A DNA stretch of 64,000 nt, taken from positions 79,906-143,905 of the forward strand of contig VCMS01000050.1 in assembly GCA_022539475.1 (NCBI GenBank), read 5' to 3'. Every line of letters begins with the position of its first letter. Within the stretch, counting starts at the first letter, position 1. Made by a program: the position numbers and the translations under genes. Shown here in pieces: positions 11,206-21,334 of this stretch. This stretch comes from Gracilaria domingensis. Taxonomy: Eukaryota > Rhodophyta > Florideophyceae > Gracilariales > Gracilariaceae. A model generated the notes under the pieces. The model was not told the DNA's origin. It saw nothing but the letters and a program-made list of their open reading frames with translations, and did no database searches.

Positions 11206-11580
11206 GAAGATGTCCATATGATCTCTTTAAGATGTCCATATGATATACGTAAATGATGCGCAGATGATGCATGAAGTATATCCAAAGTATAAAAATCTGA
11301 TACGCATATTATGTACGAAGAGATGTCTTATGGATTTTGGGATGTACGAATGATGCACCTGGATTTACGGACATCCATTGGACATATCTTCGCGCATCAT
11401 ATGAATATCTTTGGAATAGTTTTTGTACATCCAAAGGACATGTAAAGTGTATCAATTAGGCGCATCCAACGAGGTACCATGGCATATCATTTGGATATCC
11501 TGGATGCGCAGAACATATCCGACTGACATCCCATAGATGTCCCAAAGTTTCATGCGATAGACATCCGTAGCGCATCACTT
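11206..11580. repeat. Block dense in repeated GGACAT/ATGTCC and GCGCATC/GATGCGC words
   Basis: ATGTCC/GGACAT occurs at least six times and ATGCGC/GCGCAT at least five times, in both orientations, within about 370 bp, with CATATG in between. The left half (AGATGTCCATATGAT twice) and the right half (GGACATATCTTCGCGCATCATATG) are loosely inverted relative to each other, as in the sub-terminal repeats of DNA transposons or a decayed foldback element. No coding frame is present. Confidence 0.55.
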
Positions 11581-11657
11581 CTCACAGGGTAAGCTATGCG
11601 TGTAGCTCCTCCATACGTATCCAGGCGGAAAACCTGGAGTGCTTTTGTTATATGGAT

Positions 11658-11856
11658 TTCATTCACGCTCCAAGAAGAATTATTTAGGTTCTCCGTTAAT
11701 TGATTCAAAACCCATTTTATTGCATTTCTATTGAAAGATTGCAAGCCAAAAAATTTGACGGGAAATTGGCATTGGAAAGATGTTTGAATATTACGAAAAT
11801 ATCGCTACTTATAGAAACCTGATTGAAAAGCTAATGACGGAAAATTCCGTCTGGGA
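11658..11856 (+). repeat. ~200-bp dispersed repeat, copy 1
   Basis: This aligns with 34771-34970 in direct orientation, from TTCATTCACGCT...CAAGAAGAAT to AAAAGCTAATGA...CTGGG, with roughly nine in ten bases identical by eye and only small indels. Similarity starts and stops abruptly. There is no terminal repeat and no coding evidence. Confidence 0.8.
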
Positions 11857-12413
11857 TAGTGGTGTCATTCGTCGACCTTGGTTTATGATTTCTTTACTAG
11901 TCCAAGCTCTGACACGATTTAGATATGACTCATTCAGGAACAAACTGAACATACCTAGTCTTTTGTTGGGCGCAAAGGCTCGTCTTATGAGTGCTTCTTT
12001 TGACAAGTGCAGTCCGCTGTTCTCTCTCCACTTTGCACAATACGGGACGGTTTGATATCACTTCTTCTCTTCCGCAGCGCCTATAGCTGTAACCACGAAT
12101 TCATCTTCGTCGTCCTCGTTCCAATAAAATTCTTCGACACTTTCAAAGTAGCATTCAATGAGATTTGATGTAGAGCGAGTTTCGTTTCTGTTTCCCAGGC
12201 CTCCAGAATGAGACACCTCTATTTGTGGAATGAAGGTGGGACAGAATCGCTCGCGGAATGAACTTCGGATGGGCCCAAAAGGTTCTTAGAAGGCGAGACT
12301 TTGGGCGGTTACATCTGCACTCTCAATTTTTGCATCTACCTGGCAACAAAAGCGAATGTAATTGGAGCAGCAAAATCCCCAGCAAAATCAAAAGGAAAAA
12401 TACCGGTTGTGCA
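11857..12413. other. Spacer with weak plus-strand frames
   Basis: A frame at 11780-12055 starts inside the dispersed repeat, and another at 12258-12455 runs into the hairpin element. Neither shows a known domain. Confidence 0.3.
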
Positions 12414-12512
12414 TGGGTTTATTTAGAAGATTGGGTGTTCGGAATTGCAATCTAATCCATGAGTCCGCCCTGCACGCCCGGTAAATGAACACCAATTTTC
12501 TAAATAAACCCG
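12414..12512. mobile_element. 99-bp hairpin (MITE-like) element, copy 2
   Basis: The left end TGGGTTTATTTAGAAGATTGG and the reverse complement of the right end, CGGGTTTATTTAGAAAATTGG, form the arms. Length equals copy 1 at 6304-6402 and the arm sequence is the same family (GGGTTTAYTTAGAARAT). No clean target duplication is visible here. Confidence 0.6.
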
Positions 12513-12956
12513 TGAGCGCCCCGTACTCACCCTTGAACAAAAGATGATTCTCATAGAGCATTACGTGAGACTGGCGCAAATTCTGATGTCCTCCGCCATG
12601 CATAATTGCCCAGCTCTTCCCGTCACCTCTCCTAAGCTGTTGCCTTAAAAGGTATAGTGTCCTTCTCTACACTGTCGTACTGCTTCAAGCGCCACATGAC
12701 GACAAATTCCCGCCGGTCCCCTATGTAACAGAGCGGTGCAGAGGCGCGCAGAGAGATTGGAAGGTGGGACAAAGAGAACGTTCAAGGAACACTGCACGTG
12801 GAAGTCGGTGCGGATCCAAAGACGAGGGTGAGGATGAGACGTAAACGAATGTGAATCTTTTCACGAATACGAATCAGTACATACGGTCGTAGAACAATTA
12901 GATGTTCTGCTTCACTTGATACTTCAACATAACAACGGTAGAAAAATACGGATAAT
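12513..12956. other. Spacer left of the tandem array
   Basis: No gene seen. The last five bases, ATAAT, compare with ATAAA directly after the last LTR (34401-34405), a 4/5 match to a target-site duplication. Confidence 0.4.
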
Positions 12957-13696
12957 TGTAGTGCAACGCTCATCTGTGAGGAATTTCGCTGGACTTTGTC
13001 ATAATTCCCGTTCACAGGTTTGCCTGGTACACACCAGTATATGACTAGTAGTAACTAGTGGTTGCCATCGAGAAAGTTTGTACACGTGGCACACGCTGGA
13101 GCTGATCGGAGGTTGGCCACTACACGTGGGCGTTTGCCGCAATTAGTGGGATGTTTATTTAATATTATTTATTAATTTTAGTGAGGACACTACTTAGTGC
13201 GACGGCGTCGCCGCCGTCGCACCAGTAAAGTGCCCCAACCAGGGTGATCCGACTTCAAGGATCTTGGCTCTAGCCACTCTCGCCTTCGGCGGTGCACAAC
13301 TTCTTATCGGAGGGACTCCCCGTTGTCACGGTGCGGCTATCCACCCTGCTTCCCCGCAGAACCCAACTTTGGGAGTGTTTCACCTAGGTTGTTTGTGTTC
13401 GACCCTGTATAGGGAATACCCCGGCGATACGCCGTACCTCTCTTATCCCTCTCTCTTTTCCCCTCTATTTTCCTTTCCCCACTCTGTGGTTTCGTCCGTC
13501 TTTCGCGGCTGCTACACTCACGCGAGAGTCACCCTTCCCTACTCAACTCTCAACGCCCCGTCTTGACGTTCTGGCCCCGGTCTTACACCTGGCTAGTCGC
13601 GCCGGTCCAGAGAGGCTCCGTTCACTGGGTTGCCCTCAGTAGAGGAAGATCCTGAACATCTTCGTGGTGTTTCCTGCTCGCAGGCATTGCACTACA
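12957..13696 (+). repeat. LTR 1 of the tandem array (740 bp)
   Basis: It starts TGTAGTGCAA and ends TTGCACTACA, a perfect 10-bp terminal inverted repeat. It carries two CACGTG boxes (13083-13088, 13123-13128), an AT-rich TATA-like stretch and a GC hairpin. It differs from LTR 2 at about 15 positions, all in the first ~140 and last ~130 bp, with none in the central ~450 bp. Confidence 0.95.
13154..13222 (+). promoter_or_regulatory. Probable LTR core promoter: AT-rich box followed by GC hairpin
   Basis: TTTATTTAATATTATTTATT (from 13154) is followed by a perfect 10-bp stem, GTGCGACGGC (13197-13206) and GCCGTCGCAC (13213-13222), around a 6-nt loop. The arrangement suggests a TATA-like element just upstream of the transcript start, with the hairpin at the RNA 5' end. 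The other LTRs also have an AT-rich TTAATTAA-type block near short GC inverted repeats. Identical copies lie at 23506-23574 and 33858-33926. Confidence 0.4.
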
Positions 13697-13712
13697 AAGT
13701 GGTCTCCCGAAG
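13697..13712 (+). other. Candidate primer-binding site, unit 1
   Basis: AAGTGGTCTCCCGAAG follows the LTR. TGGTCTCCCGA (13700-13710) is nearly the same as in the left element, as expected for a tRNA-complementary site. Confidence 0.45.
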
Positions 13713-15532
13713 TAGAAGACAGGAAGTTTGACGCACTTTTGTGTACCCTCTTTGAGGTTGGTTTTCTTTTGGAAGTTCCCCTGTATCGGTTGGATTGGAT
13801 ACCGGTGTCTCGGGAGCCCTCCGATGCGGAGCCTGCGATCACCCGCAGTCGTTCCACCAACGGTAGTAATCCGACGGAAGGTCGGCCTCCTTCGAAAATA
13901 CCAGTTCGCCCTGGATCGACCCTAGGTAACAGGCCGTCCTCGCGGACGTCTAACCCGCCCGCGCGCCGGACATTTTCTTTTTCACGGTTAATCCCTCCCA
14001 CTGATGGGATTGCTCCGGCATGTTCCGTTGCCGAACCGACTCCTGCCGGGCAGGTCAAGGCTACCGCCGAAGCGCCTCAGTCCCGTCGGGAAAGGGTTGA
14101 CAGTCCCCAGGGTACAACCCTGGAAGATGAGGTTCGCATGCTGCGAGCTGCTCACAATTACCTTATGGGATCCCATGAATCCCTCGCGGGAGAAGTCCGG
14201 ACTCTCCGGGAAGAAGTTCGCACATTTCCTCTGAAGGATGTCGCAGAGGATCTCCGTATCCTACGGTCTGATGTCAACTCCGTGCTGGAATGCATTGGAC
14301 GACCCGCTGCCTTCGTGAAAGGAATTGAGACCCGATTCAATCGGATTCGAAGCCGTCTGGAGACGTTGGAGAAGGCCGCTATAGCGGAACTTGCCACTCC
14401 CGCGGAGCCGGTTGAAGTGTTGCATCGCGACAAGAACACCGGTCGAGGCAAACCTCGCCGCAGGGGGCAGGTCAAGGAGGACAATCAGTACTCCGACTCG
14501 GACTCGAGTTCGTCAGAAGTCGCACCGGATGTTCCGGATGGTTCGGATTCATCCGATTCCTTATCCGACAATGGTCGTACAGGGCACTCATCACGCTCTA
14601 AGCGGTCATCGGCCACCCAAGGTGTTGTTCGTATCCAGTTCAAAGGACGGGAGCACTCCGGGCTGAAGGAGCTGAAGCCGACGAACCCGATGTATCCGAA
14701 GTTACTTTCATACCGGTACTACCGTTTGGAGGATTCCTCATTGGATCGCACACCCCATGGGACGGGTAAGGTGAAGGACTGCATCCGCCGTATGCAGCTC
14801 TCACTGCGTAACCAGACATTTTCTGGAGGCGACCCAGTCCTGGTGCTTGATTCGCTCGCCCGTTTTGTGGCGGAGGCCGATGTTCTCGGGATGAACGAAG
14901 ACCAGGCCTACATTGCGTAACGGTACTTCTTACGGGGAGTGGACGAAGACCAGTTCAAATCTGTAAGAGGGTCATCTCGTGCTTCCGAAGGAGGGGTTAC
15001 GTGCTGGCCGGAAGCGATCCAGTACTTGCTGCACTCGTACGCCACCAACGATGCAATCGGCACGGCCATCCTGGCAACCCGGGACACCCGTCAGAAGTCT
15101 GGAGAGGGGGAAACCGATTATTCGGTACGCCTGAACAAGGCTTTCCATCGTTTTGGTAATGTCTACCCCGCAGGGGAACGTTGTACGATGTTCGTCGACG
15201 GCCGCGACTCGGCCATCAAGACCTTGGTCGCCCGCTATCGCAAGGATAAGCGGAAGATCACCTACTCACCCACGGTGAACTATGAAGCTTTGACTCCGGA
15301 GGAGAAGGAAACCGTCCGTATGAGGTCGTACTTGCGTGCAAAGACGGACTTCTCTCACGCTGTCGCAGCACCACCGCCGCAGCGGAATGTCCAAGCACCA
15401 CCTGTGCATCCAAACCTTCGGCCTGTTGCCGAGCCCCATACTGCTAACGCGGGACCCGGCGGCCAGCGAACACAAACACTCGTCGCCGAGGAACCTGAGC
15501 AGCCGCCGGAGGCGGAAGTTCAAGGAAGCTGA
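13697..15532 (+). pseudogene. gag: Ty3/gypsy gag, unit 1, with internal TAA
   Basis: A single frame runs through this region, interrupted only by TAA at 14918-14920 (QAYIA-stop-RYFLRG). The left element has leucine TTA there. The order is a Pro/Ser-rich N-terminus, a helical/coiled-coil segment (around DVAEDLRILRSDVNSVLE), a Ser/Asp-rich linker (DSDSSSSEV), then capsid with WPEAIQYLLHSY and FHRFGNVYPAGERCTMFVDG. The frame is open back into the LTR; the first in-frame ATG is at 14138, so the true start is uncertain. After KRKITY it jumps to SPTVNYEALTPEEK, and the zinc-knuckle region present in the left element is missing. Confidence 0.85.
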
Positions 15533-15719
15533 ACGAGGGAGTCTCCCTTTCGGGAGAGGCGTCCTCAGATTGAGGCTGTTGACGCCCGAGGCGTCGTTGC
15601 CTCGCTCCCCGGTGAACGTTCTCTCGAGGAAAGACGCTGCAGACGCGGATTCGGAGCACTTCAGTGTTCAGCTTCGACCGTGAATAAGGGTAAGGAATAA
15701 CCAGATCCCGGACCGAATC

Positions 15720-18211
15720 ATGGTGATGGCCAAGCGAAACTATAAGGTGTACGCTGACCCTGGCTTGAGCCCCCAGTTTATGGTGCGTTACCTGAATGTA
15801 CTAGACACAGGTGCAGGTCCAAACGTCATCTTGGAGTCCCTCCTCACACCGCAATTGCGGGAACGTATCCGCCGCAGCATGCTTTCTGATGTCGCTGACG
15901 CGAATAACAACCCGTTAAAAACGGTGGGAAGAATCGACTTAGTCGTGCGTTTGGGAACTTTCGTGGTGAGGGTCGACTTCATCGTTTGTCGGTCATTGGC
16001 TGCCCCAGTCATTTTGGGTTGCGATTACTGCGACAGGTTTGTCGATGCAATCAGGCCCCGCCTCAGGCGTGTAGAACTCGACGATGGTTCTTCGGTACCG
16101 ATCGTTCGTCGTCCGCTGAAGCGGTCATCGCGGAAGCAAGTTCCACTCCCTGCTGCGCAGGTCCCGGCACCGGCGTCGCGCGAGTCTACCAAGCTCCGCG
16201 TCGCTTCGTCGATTCGCATTCGGCCTGAGTCCCAAGTAATGGTGTCAGTGAATTCCCGCCAGCACGGTCTTCGGGTTATTGAACCACTTACCTCGTTGTA
16301 CGAGAACTGCCAACTCGCTGTTGCGAATGGTGTTGTGCAGATCACACCGGATACTCCGTTTCGGATACTCGTTGCCGATCTTGGCAGCAACCCCCAGTAT
16401 CTGGTGAAGAACCAAGTCATTGGGCCTGTGACACTGCACCCACTCGCGATGGTTCCGACGAAGATGACAGCTGCCGATGTCCTCGGACTAGTTACCTCCG
16501 AAGAGGACGTCCCTCCATCTGAGGAGGGGGAGGGAGCTGCAGTTCCTGCTGTTTTCGCGGGTACCAATACCGTCGTAACGGAGAAGAAACTGACTGACTC
16601 AGACACAAACCCTGTGTCAGGGACAGAAGAGCGTAAGCCCACGAGCTACGACAAGGTTGACCCCTTGAAGACGCTCGAGAAACTTGATCTCGGTCATGTA
16701 CCGGAGTCGCACCGTGAACATCTAAGAGACATGATACGGGAGTTTACCCCAATGTGGGATGGCTCTCTTGGAGAGATAAATGCAACGGAACACCGTATCG
16801 ATTTGTTACCGAACACGCGTCCGGTTTCACAACCCCCTTATAGGGCAGGACCAAAAGCTCGGCAAGAAGAACAGTTCCATGGGGACAAGATGCTCCGCGC
16901 AGGTGTCATCGAACACGCTCAATCGCCGTGGGCATCCCCAATGGTACTGGGTCTCAAGGCCGACGGAACCTGGAGGTTCTGTGTCGACTATCGCCGGCTC
17001 AATGCCGTGACGGTAAGAGAAGCTTACCCAATCCCTCGTATGGACGAGTGTATCGATTCGCTCGGTGACGCTACCGTGTTCACGGCATTGGATGCCAATT
17101 GGGAATACTGGCAAGTCCCCGTCAGGGAGGAAGACCGCTATAAGAGTGCGTTCGTGTGCTACTCGGGCTCCTACCTCTTCAACCGGGTGCCTTTTGGCCT
17201 AACCAACGCGCCCGCTACTTTTCAGCGTGCCATCGACATCTTGTTGAGCCGCTTCAAGTGGCGGACCTGTCTCGTCTACCTTGAAGACATCATCGTGTTT
17301 TCCAGTAATCTGGACGATCATCTCACCCATATCAGGAACGTGATGGCCACTCTGCGTGATGCAGGAATAACACTCAAGTTGAGGAAGTGTGAAATCTTCA
17401 CCGACACCATCAAGTATCTTGGACACATCATCCGTCCAGGACGGCTGACGATCGAGGAAGCTCGTGTCAAGTCACTCGCCAAGTCGAAGGAACCGCGAAC
17501 CCAAACGGAATTACACTCCTTCCTAGGGCTGGTCAACGTCTACAGACGGTTTGTACGGAACTTTTCGGATCCCTTTAACGCTCTCATGCGAAAGGTTCAG
17601 CCACCGAAACTGGACCCCTTCACGCCCGCACAAGCGGAAGTATTCAACGCCTTGAAGAAGGGTGTTACATCAGCACCTATTCTATCGTTACCAAAACCGA
17701 GATTGCCGTTCTCCGTGGACACGGACTCGAGCTACTACCAAGTAGACTGTGCGCTGTTACAAACCACTCTTGAGGGAGAATGGAAACCCATAGGGTACTG
17801 GTCACGTTCGCTGAACGTTCATGAACGGAACAACTCCTTTCGGAAAAAGAGTGCCTTGCAGTCGTATGGGCATTATCCACCCTCCGTCTCTATCTAATAG
17901 GTGTGCACTTCACCGTGTAAACGAATCATTACTCGTTGTGGTGGTTGATGAATATCTCTGACCCATCAGGCCGCCTTATGCGGTGGAGGCTGCGCCTAGC
18001 GGAATTCGACTTCGACGTCGTATACAGAAAAGGGACCCTGAACACCCAGGCGGACGCGCTGTTACGCTTACCCACGAATGGGGAAACTCTGGTCGTGGAG
18101 GTCGATGATATTCCTTGCTTCGTCGTCGACAATGATGAACCGGAACCCCTGGAGTGGCGGCTCGACGACTGGCTAGATGACTGGGACGATATGGACGCTG
18201 AGTTTGATTAA
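15720..18211 (+). pseudogene. pol: Ty3/gypsy pol part 1, unit 1: protease, reverse transcriptase, RNase H
   Basis: This starts at ATG 15720, 187 bp after gag ends. The retropepsin motif LDTGAGPNVI has its Asp at residue 29. RT follows, with WRFCVDYRRLNAVTV, FTALDANWEYWQVPV, VPFGLTNAPATFQRA and the catalytic box as YLED (residues 520-523, codons 17277-17288) instead of YxDD. RNase H begins FSVDTDSSYYQVDCALLQ and breaks at a frameshift near 17836-17840. It resumes one frame over (ECLAVVWALSTLRLYL), meets TAA at 17918-17920, and continues through YRKGTLNTQADALLRLP to TAA at 18209-18211. The polyprotein cannot be made as it stands. Confidence 0.92.
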
Positions 18212-19500
18212 CTCCTTGTTGCAGGCAAAGCCGAGGCTGTAAAGCCCCTACCGGGAAATTTGGTACCAGTATCACCGGAAGAAATGATCCGAGGACAACA
18301 TGGAGACCCGTTCTGCATCACGATCTGTGCCCGACTTAACGGTGGAGCCACCTTCCCAGTCGAGGTCAAAAACATCGGTTACCTTGTAAAGACAGTCGAG
18401 TCACACCCACAAGTTGTGGTACCACACCCCTTGCAGACGAGGATCCTACACTTTTCGCATTACGCAAAGTTAGGTGGTCACGCAGGTGGAAGAAAGTTGT
18501 ACCTCACCTCGAGGAGAGATTTCTACTGGCCCGCCATGGCGGTGGATTGTTACGCTACGGTACGCTTCTGTGCCGATTGCGCGAGAAATCGCGTGAAACT
18601 CCGAAAGAATTCGAAGAAAGTGAAACTATTCCCTGCTAGGGTGTCGCTTGAATTGGTGGCAATCGGTATTCTCGGACCATTTATTACCACTCGGAGAGGA
18701 AATAAGTTCCTTCTCGTTATCAGGATCGGTTCTTGAAACTGTTTCTGACAGTACCTCTAAAGAGGATCACCACGTTCACAGTCGCGCAGGCGTTCGGCAC
18801 GCACTGGATCTTCGTGTACGGTCCTCCTGTGGAGTTGTTATCCGATAACGGAAACCAATTCGCATCCCGGTTCTCCCAGGATGTATGTCGCATCATGGAC
18901 GGGGAGAACCTCTTCACGAGCACTTACCATCCCCAATGTAATGGGCAAGTTGAAGGGTACAACCGTACGATGCTGGCATATCTTCCTTCTTACGTTGCTG
19001 ACCACCCAAAAACCTGGGACGTATACACCGACGCGTGAACCTTTGCGTACAACACGCAGGTACACAGGACTACTGGTGTTTCCCCATTCGAACTGGTTTT
19101 GTCACGGACACCCCCGCCATTGGGGTTAGGATCGCAAGCTACCTTGTGCAATTTTTCATCTGTGGGTGATTATCGTTAACAATGGAAGGCTTCGCTAACG
19201 AAGTCAGTATCGGCTGCCCGGAAATCGATGGCGAAATCCCAAGCAGCTTACAAGCGTGATTTTGATGCTCGCTTGCGAGGAAGAACCCCCGAACCACTTA
19301 CTGCGGGCAACCATGTCTTCGTACGGAAGGAATACTACAACTCTGAGAAGGGCAAACGTCATAAGCTCTCGCCTGTGGTGGATGGACCTTATAAGGTAAT
19401 CTCGGTCGCACAGGCAACTGTGGTGGTCGAGAGCGCTGACGCGCATGAACGGATCTCGTGCGACCGCGTGGTATTGACCCCTCCACCCTCGTCTGAGGTT
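18212..19500 (+). pseudogene. pol: Ty3/gypsy pol part 2, unit 1: integrase
   Basis: This continues in frame after the TAA at 18209-18211. The HHCC zinc-binding part is intact (HFSHYAKLGGHAGGRK ... FCADCARNR). In the catalytic core the first Asp is replaced: VAIGILGP has Gly (GGT, 18665-18667) where D is expected. A frameshift near 18725 follows. The second Asp (LLSDNGNQF) and the Glu (NGQVEGYNRT) are present. TGA at 19036-19038 and TAA at 19177-19179 interrupt the C-terminal part, which ends in a GPY/F-type module (VVDGPYKVISVAQATV). It is a dead integrase. Confidence 0.9.
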
Positions 19501-20944
19501 GCCCCGACTGGTACAGAGCCCATGTCTACGGAGTCAGAAACGCCGGTAACACCGGAAACAAATGTGGTGACAAGACCCTCCGTCCGGCCCCACCCCCACC
19601 GAGGCCTTACAGACCTCCCGATAGAGTCGGCCCCTCCGACTGTGTCCGAAAATGATCGCCAACATGGCACCCCGTTTCTGTCCCAGCGCTGGGTTCACCT
19701 CCCCGCGATGCGGGACATTAAAGTACTCACCACGCCGCTCCATTTAAGGAGGGGGAGGAGGGTATCAGGTCTGCTGAGAGTTCCTTGCCGACGTCGCGTC
19801 GTGAGGACAACCGTGAAGCACGGACTGTACGGAGCTCTCTGGATGTTCCGGCCTGTGGGCGGGCTTCGCCTCCGCAACGCATGCTCACTCGCCAGACACA
19901 CAGCTGCGTTGCCGGGAAGTCTACACTGTCGCCAGATAAGAACACTCACGCAGAAGCGGATTCGGTTAAGTCAACAGAGCCTCGTGGCCTACCAGCCGCG
20001 CTGGGCGAAGCGAAGTCGAAGGATGCCGTCGGCACTAAGCCGAAGACGTCGGAAGGAAGCCCCACTGGGGTAAGCGCAGCGACATCGCGGCCCACCGCGC
20101 AACGCGACGCAGAACAACCAGAAAGCTTGGGAAATACTGCGGAGCAGGCACGAGTTGAGGGAAGAAAAGAACCGAGTGACTCGGCAGAAACCAGGAGTAC
20201 AGCCGTGGGAATGCCGAACACTCCGGGAAGAGTTCACGTCATGGACGGTACAGCACCAAATACTGGAAAGAAAATGTCCGCGCAAGTGCAGCCGCACGCC
20301 GAGATCGCGAGATCGGAGCCCGCCGGCGGTGCCGATAACCCCATTAACCCGGAAGTAACCGTTCAGAACGGAAATTCGAGCAACGAATCTCAAGGGCCAA
20401 CTGCGCAGCCGCTGGAGGACACCTGTAGCAGGGCGGCAGTTCTCCCGAGGGAGCTTGACAGCCAACCGTCGCTACGATCACGTGCACGCACGGTTGTAAA
20501 GCCACCCGAGGTGGAGCCTCCCGCCGCAAGCGGTGAGCACGCAGCTCCGCCAACACCGCCGAAGCGGAAGGACACACGCCGGCTGGCGGTACGCAACGAC
20601 TTTCCGAACGCTCCTCCCAGGAGGAAACTTGCGACGCAAAGCCAGGGGCGCGCTGTTACCCCGTCACGGGAACAGTTACCCCGCAAGGGTTGTCGACCGA
20701 TGAAATAACCATAACACGGCAAGGCCGGCAGGTATACGTTCAAGAGTACATCGTCGACCGAATAATTGGCCACACCTGGGACCAGGATGGCATTTTACAA
20801 TACCACGTCCGCTGGTACGGCTATGGACCATCGTGGAATACTGACGAACCCATCGAGCACCTACCGCGCTCGAAGGCCCTACAGTACCACCGCAACGCGG
20901 GAACGGCCACACCAGCGACGCTGGACAACGCCCAAGTGGGATAA
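19501..20944 (+). pseudogene. Integrase C-terminal linker and chromodomain, unit 1
   Basis: A long low-complexity linker rich in Pro, Ser, Thr and Arg runs through two frames (19501-20073, then 19785-20708). A third frame follows, with a chromodomain: VQEYIVDRIIGHTWDQ, LQYHVRWYGYGPSWNT, then DEPIEHL (about 20730-20870). Chromodomains at the integrase C-terminus mark the chromovirus branch of Ty3/gypsy and are thought to direct insertion by binding histone marks. The aromatic residues Y, W and W are visible. At least two frameshifts separate it from the integrase frame. Confidence 0.85.
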
Positions 20945-21334
20945 GGTTGCGTAGCAACGGACGGATAACATGTTGGTAACACACGTCGTGCGACGGGAAT
21001 TGACCCCATACCACCTTGGTGGGATGTCCGCCGCATTGACGGTTTAACCGGCTCGCGCCGTGTAAACACCGATTTTCGGAACGAAGGCTCATGCCTGAGG
21101 GTTTTTCGTCCAGCTCGCTGGTAAAGGCATTACGGCCACACCATGAGCATGGTTTTTCCCCTCGGGAGGGTGCGTTTTTCGCAGCGCATCGCATCGCGTT
21201 AGTCGCTGTGCGGGAAAAGAAAGAAGACACCGTCGAAGACGTGTATGAAGCAAAGGATCATTTATCTCAAAGCTATACTACTGTGAGCAGGTAATTACCC
21301 ACGCATGGGGAAGCTCGGCTGCGAATTTCTGGCG
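20945..21334. other. Non-coding spacer between chromodomain and antisense frame, unit 1
   Basis: There is no supported gene; a 67-codon plus-strand frame (21091-21294) is probably chance. The same region in unit 2 is 31297-31686. Confidence 0.4.

Noticed and set aside
16025-16642. 205-codon minus-strand frame inside pol
   Set aside because: Exact antisense shadow of the conserved protease/RT leader; repeated in unit 2 only because the DNA is duplicated.
14918-19179. Stop-codon reassignment as an explanation for in-frame stops
   Set aside because: TAA, TAG and TGA are all involved, frameshifts accompany them, and intact frames in the window end normally.
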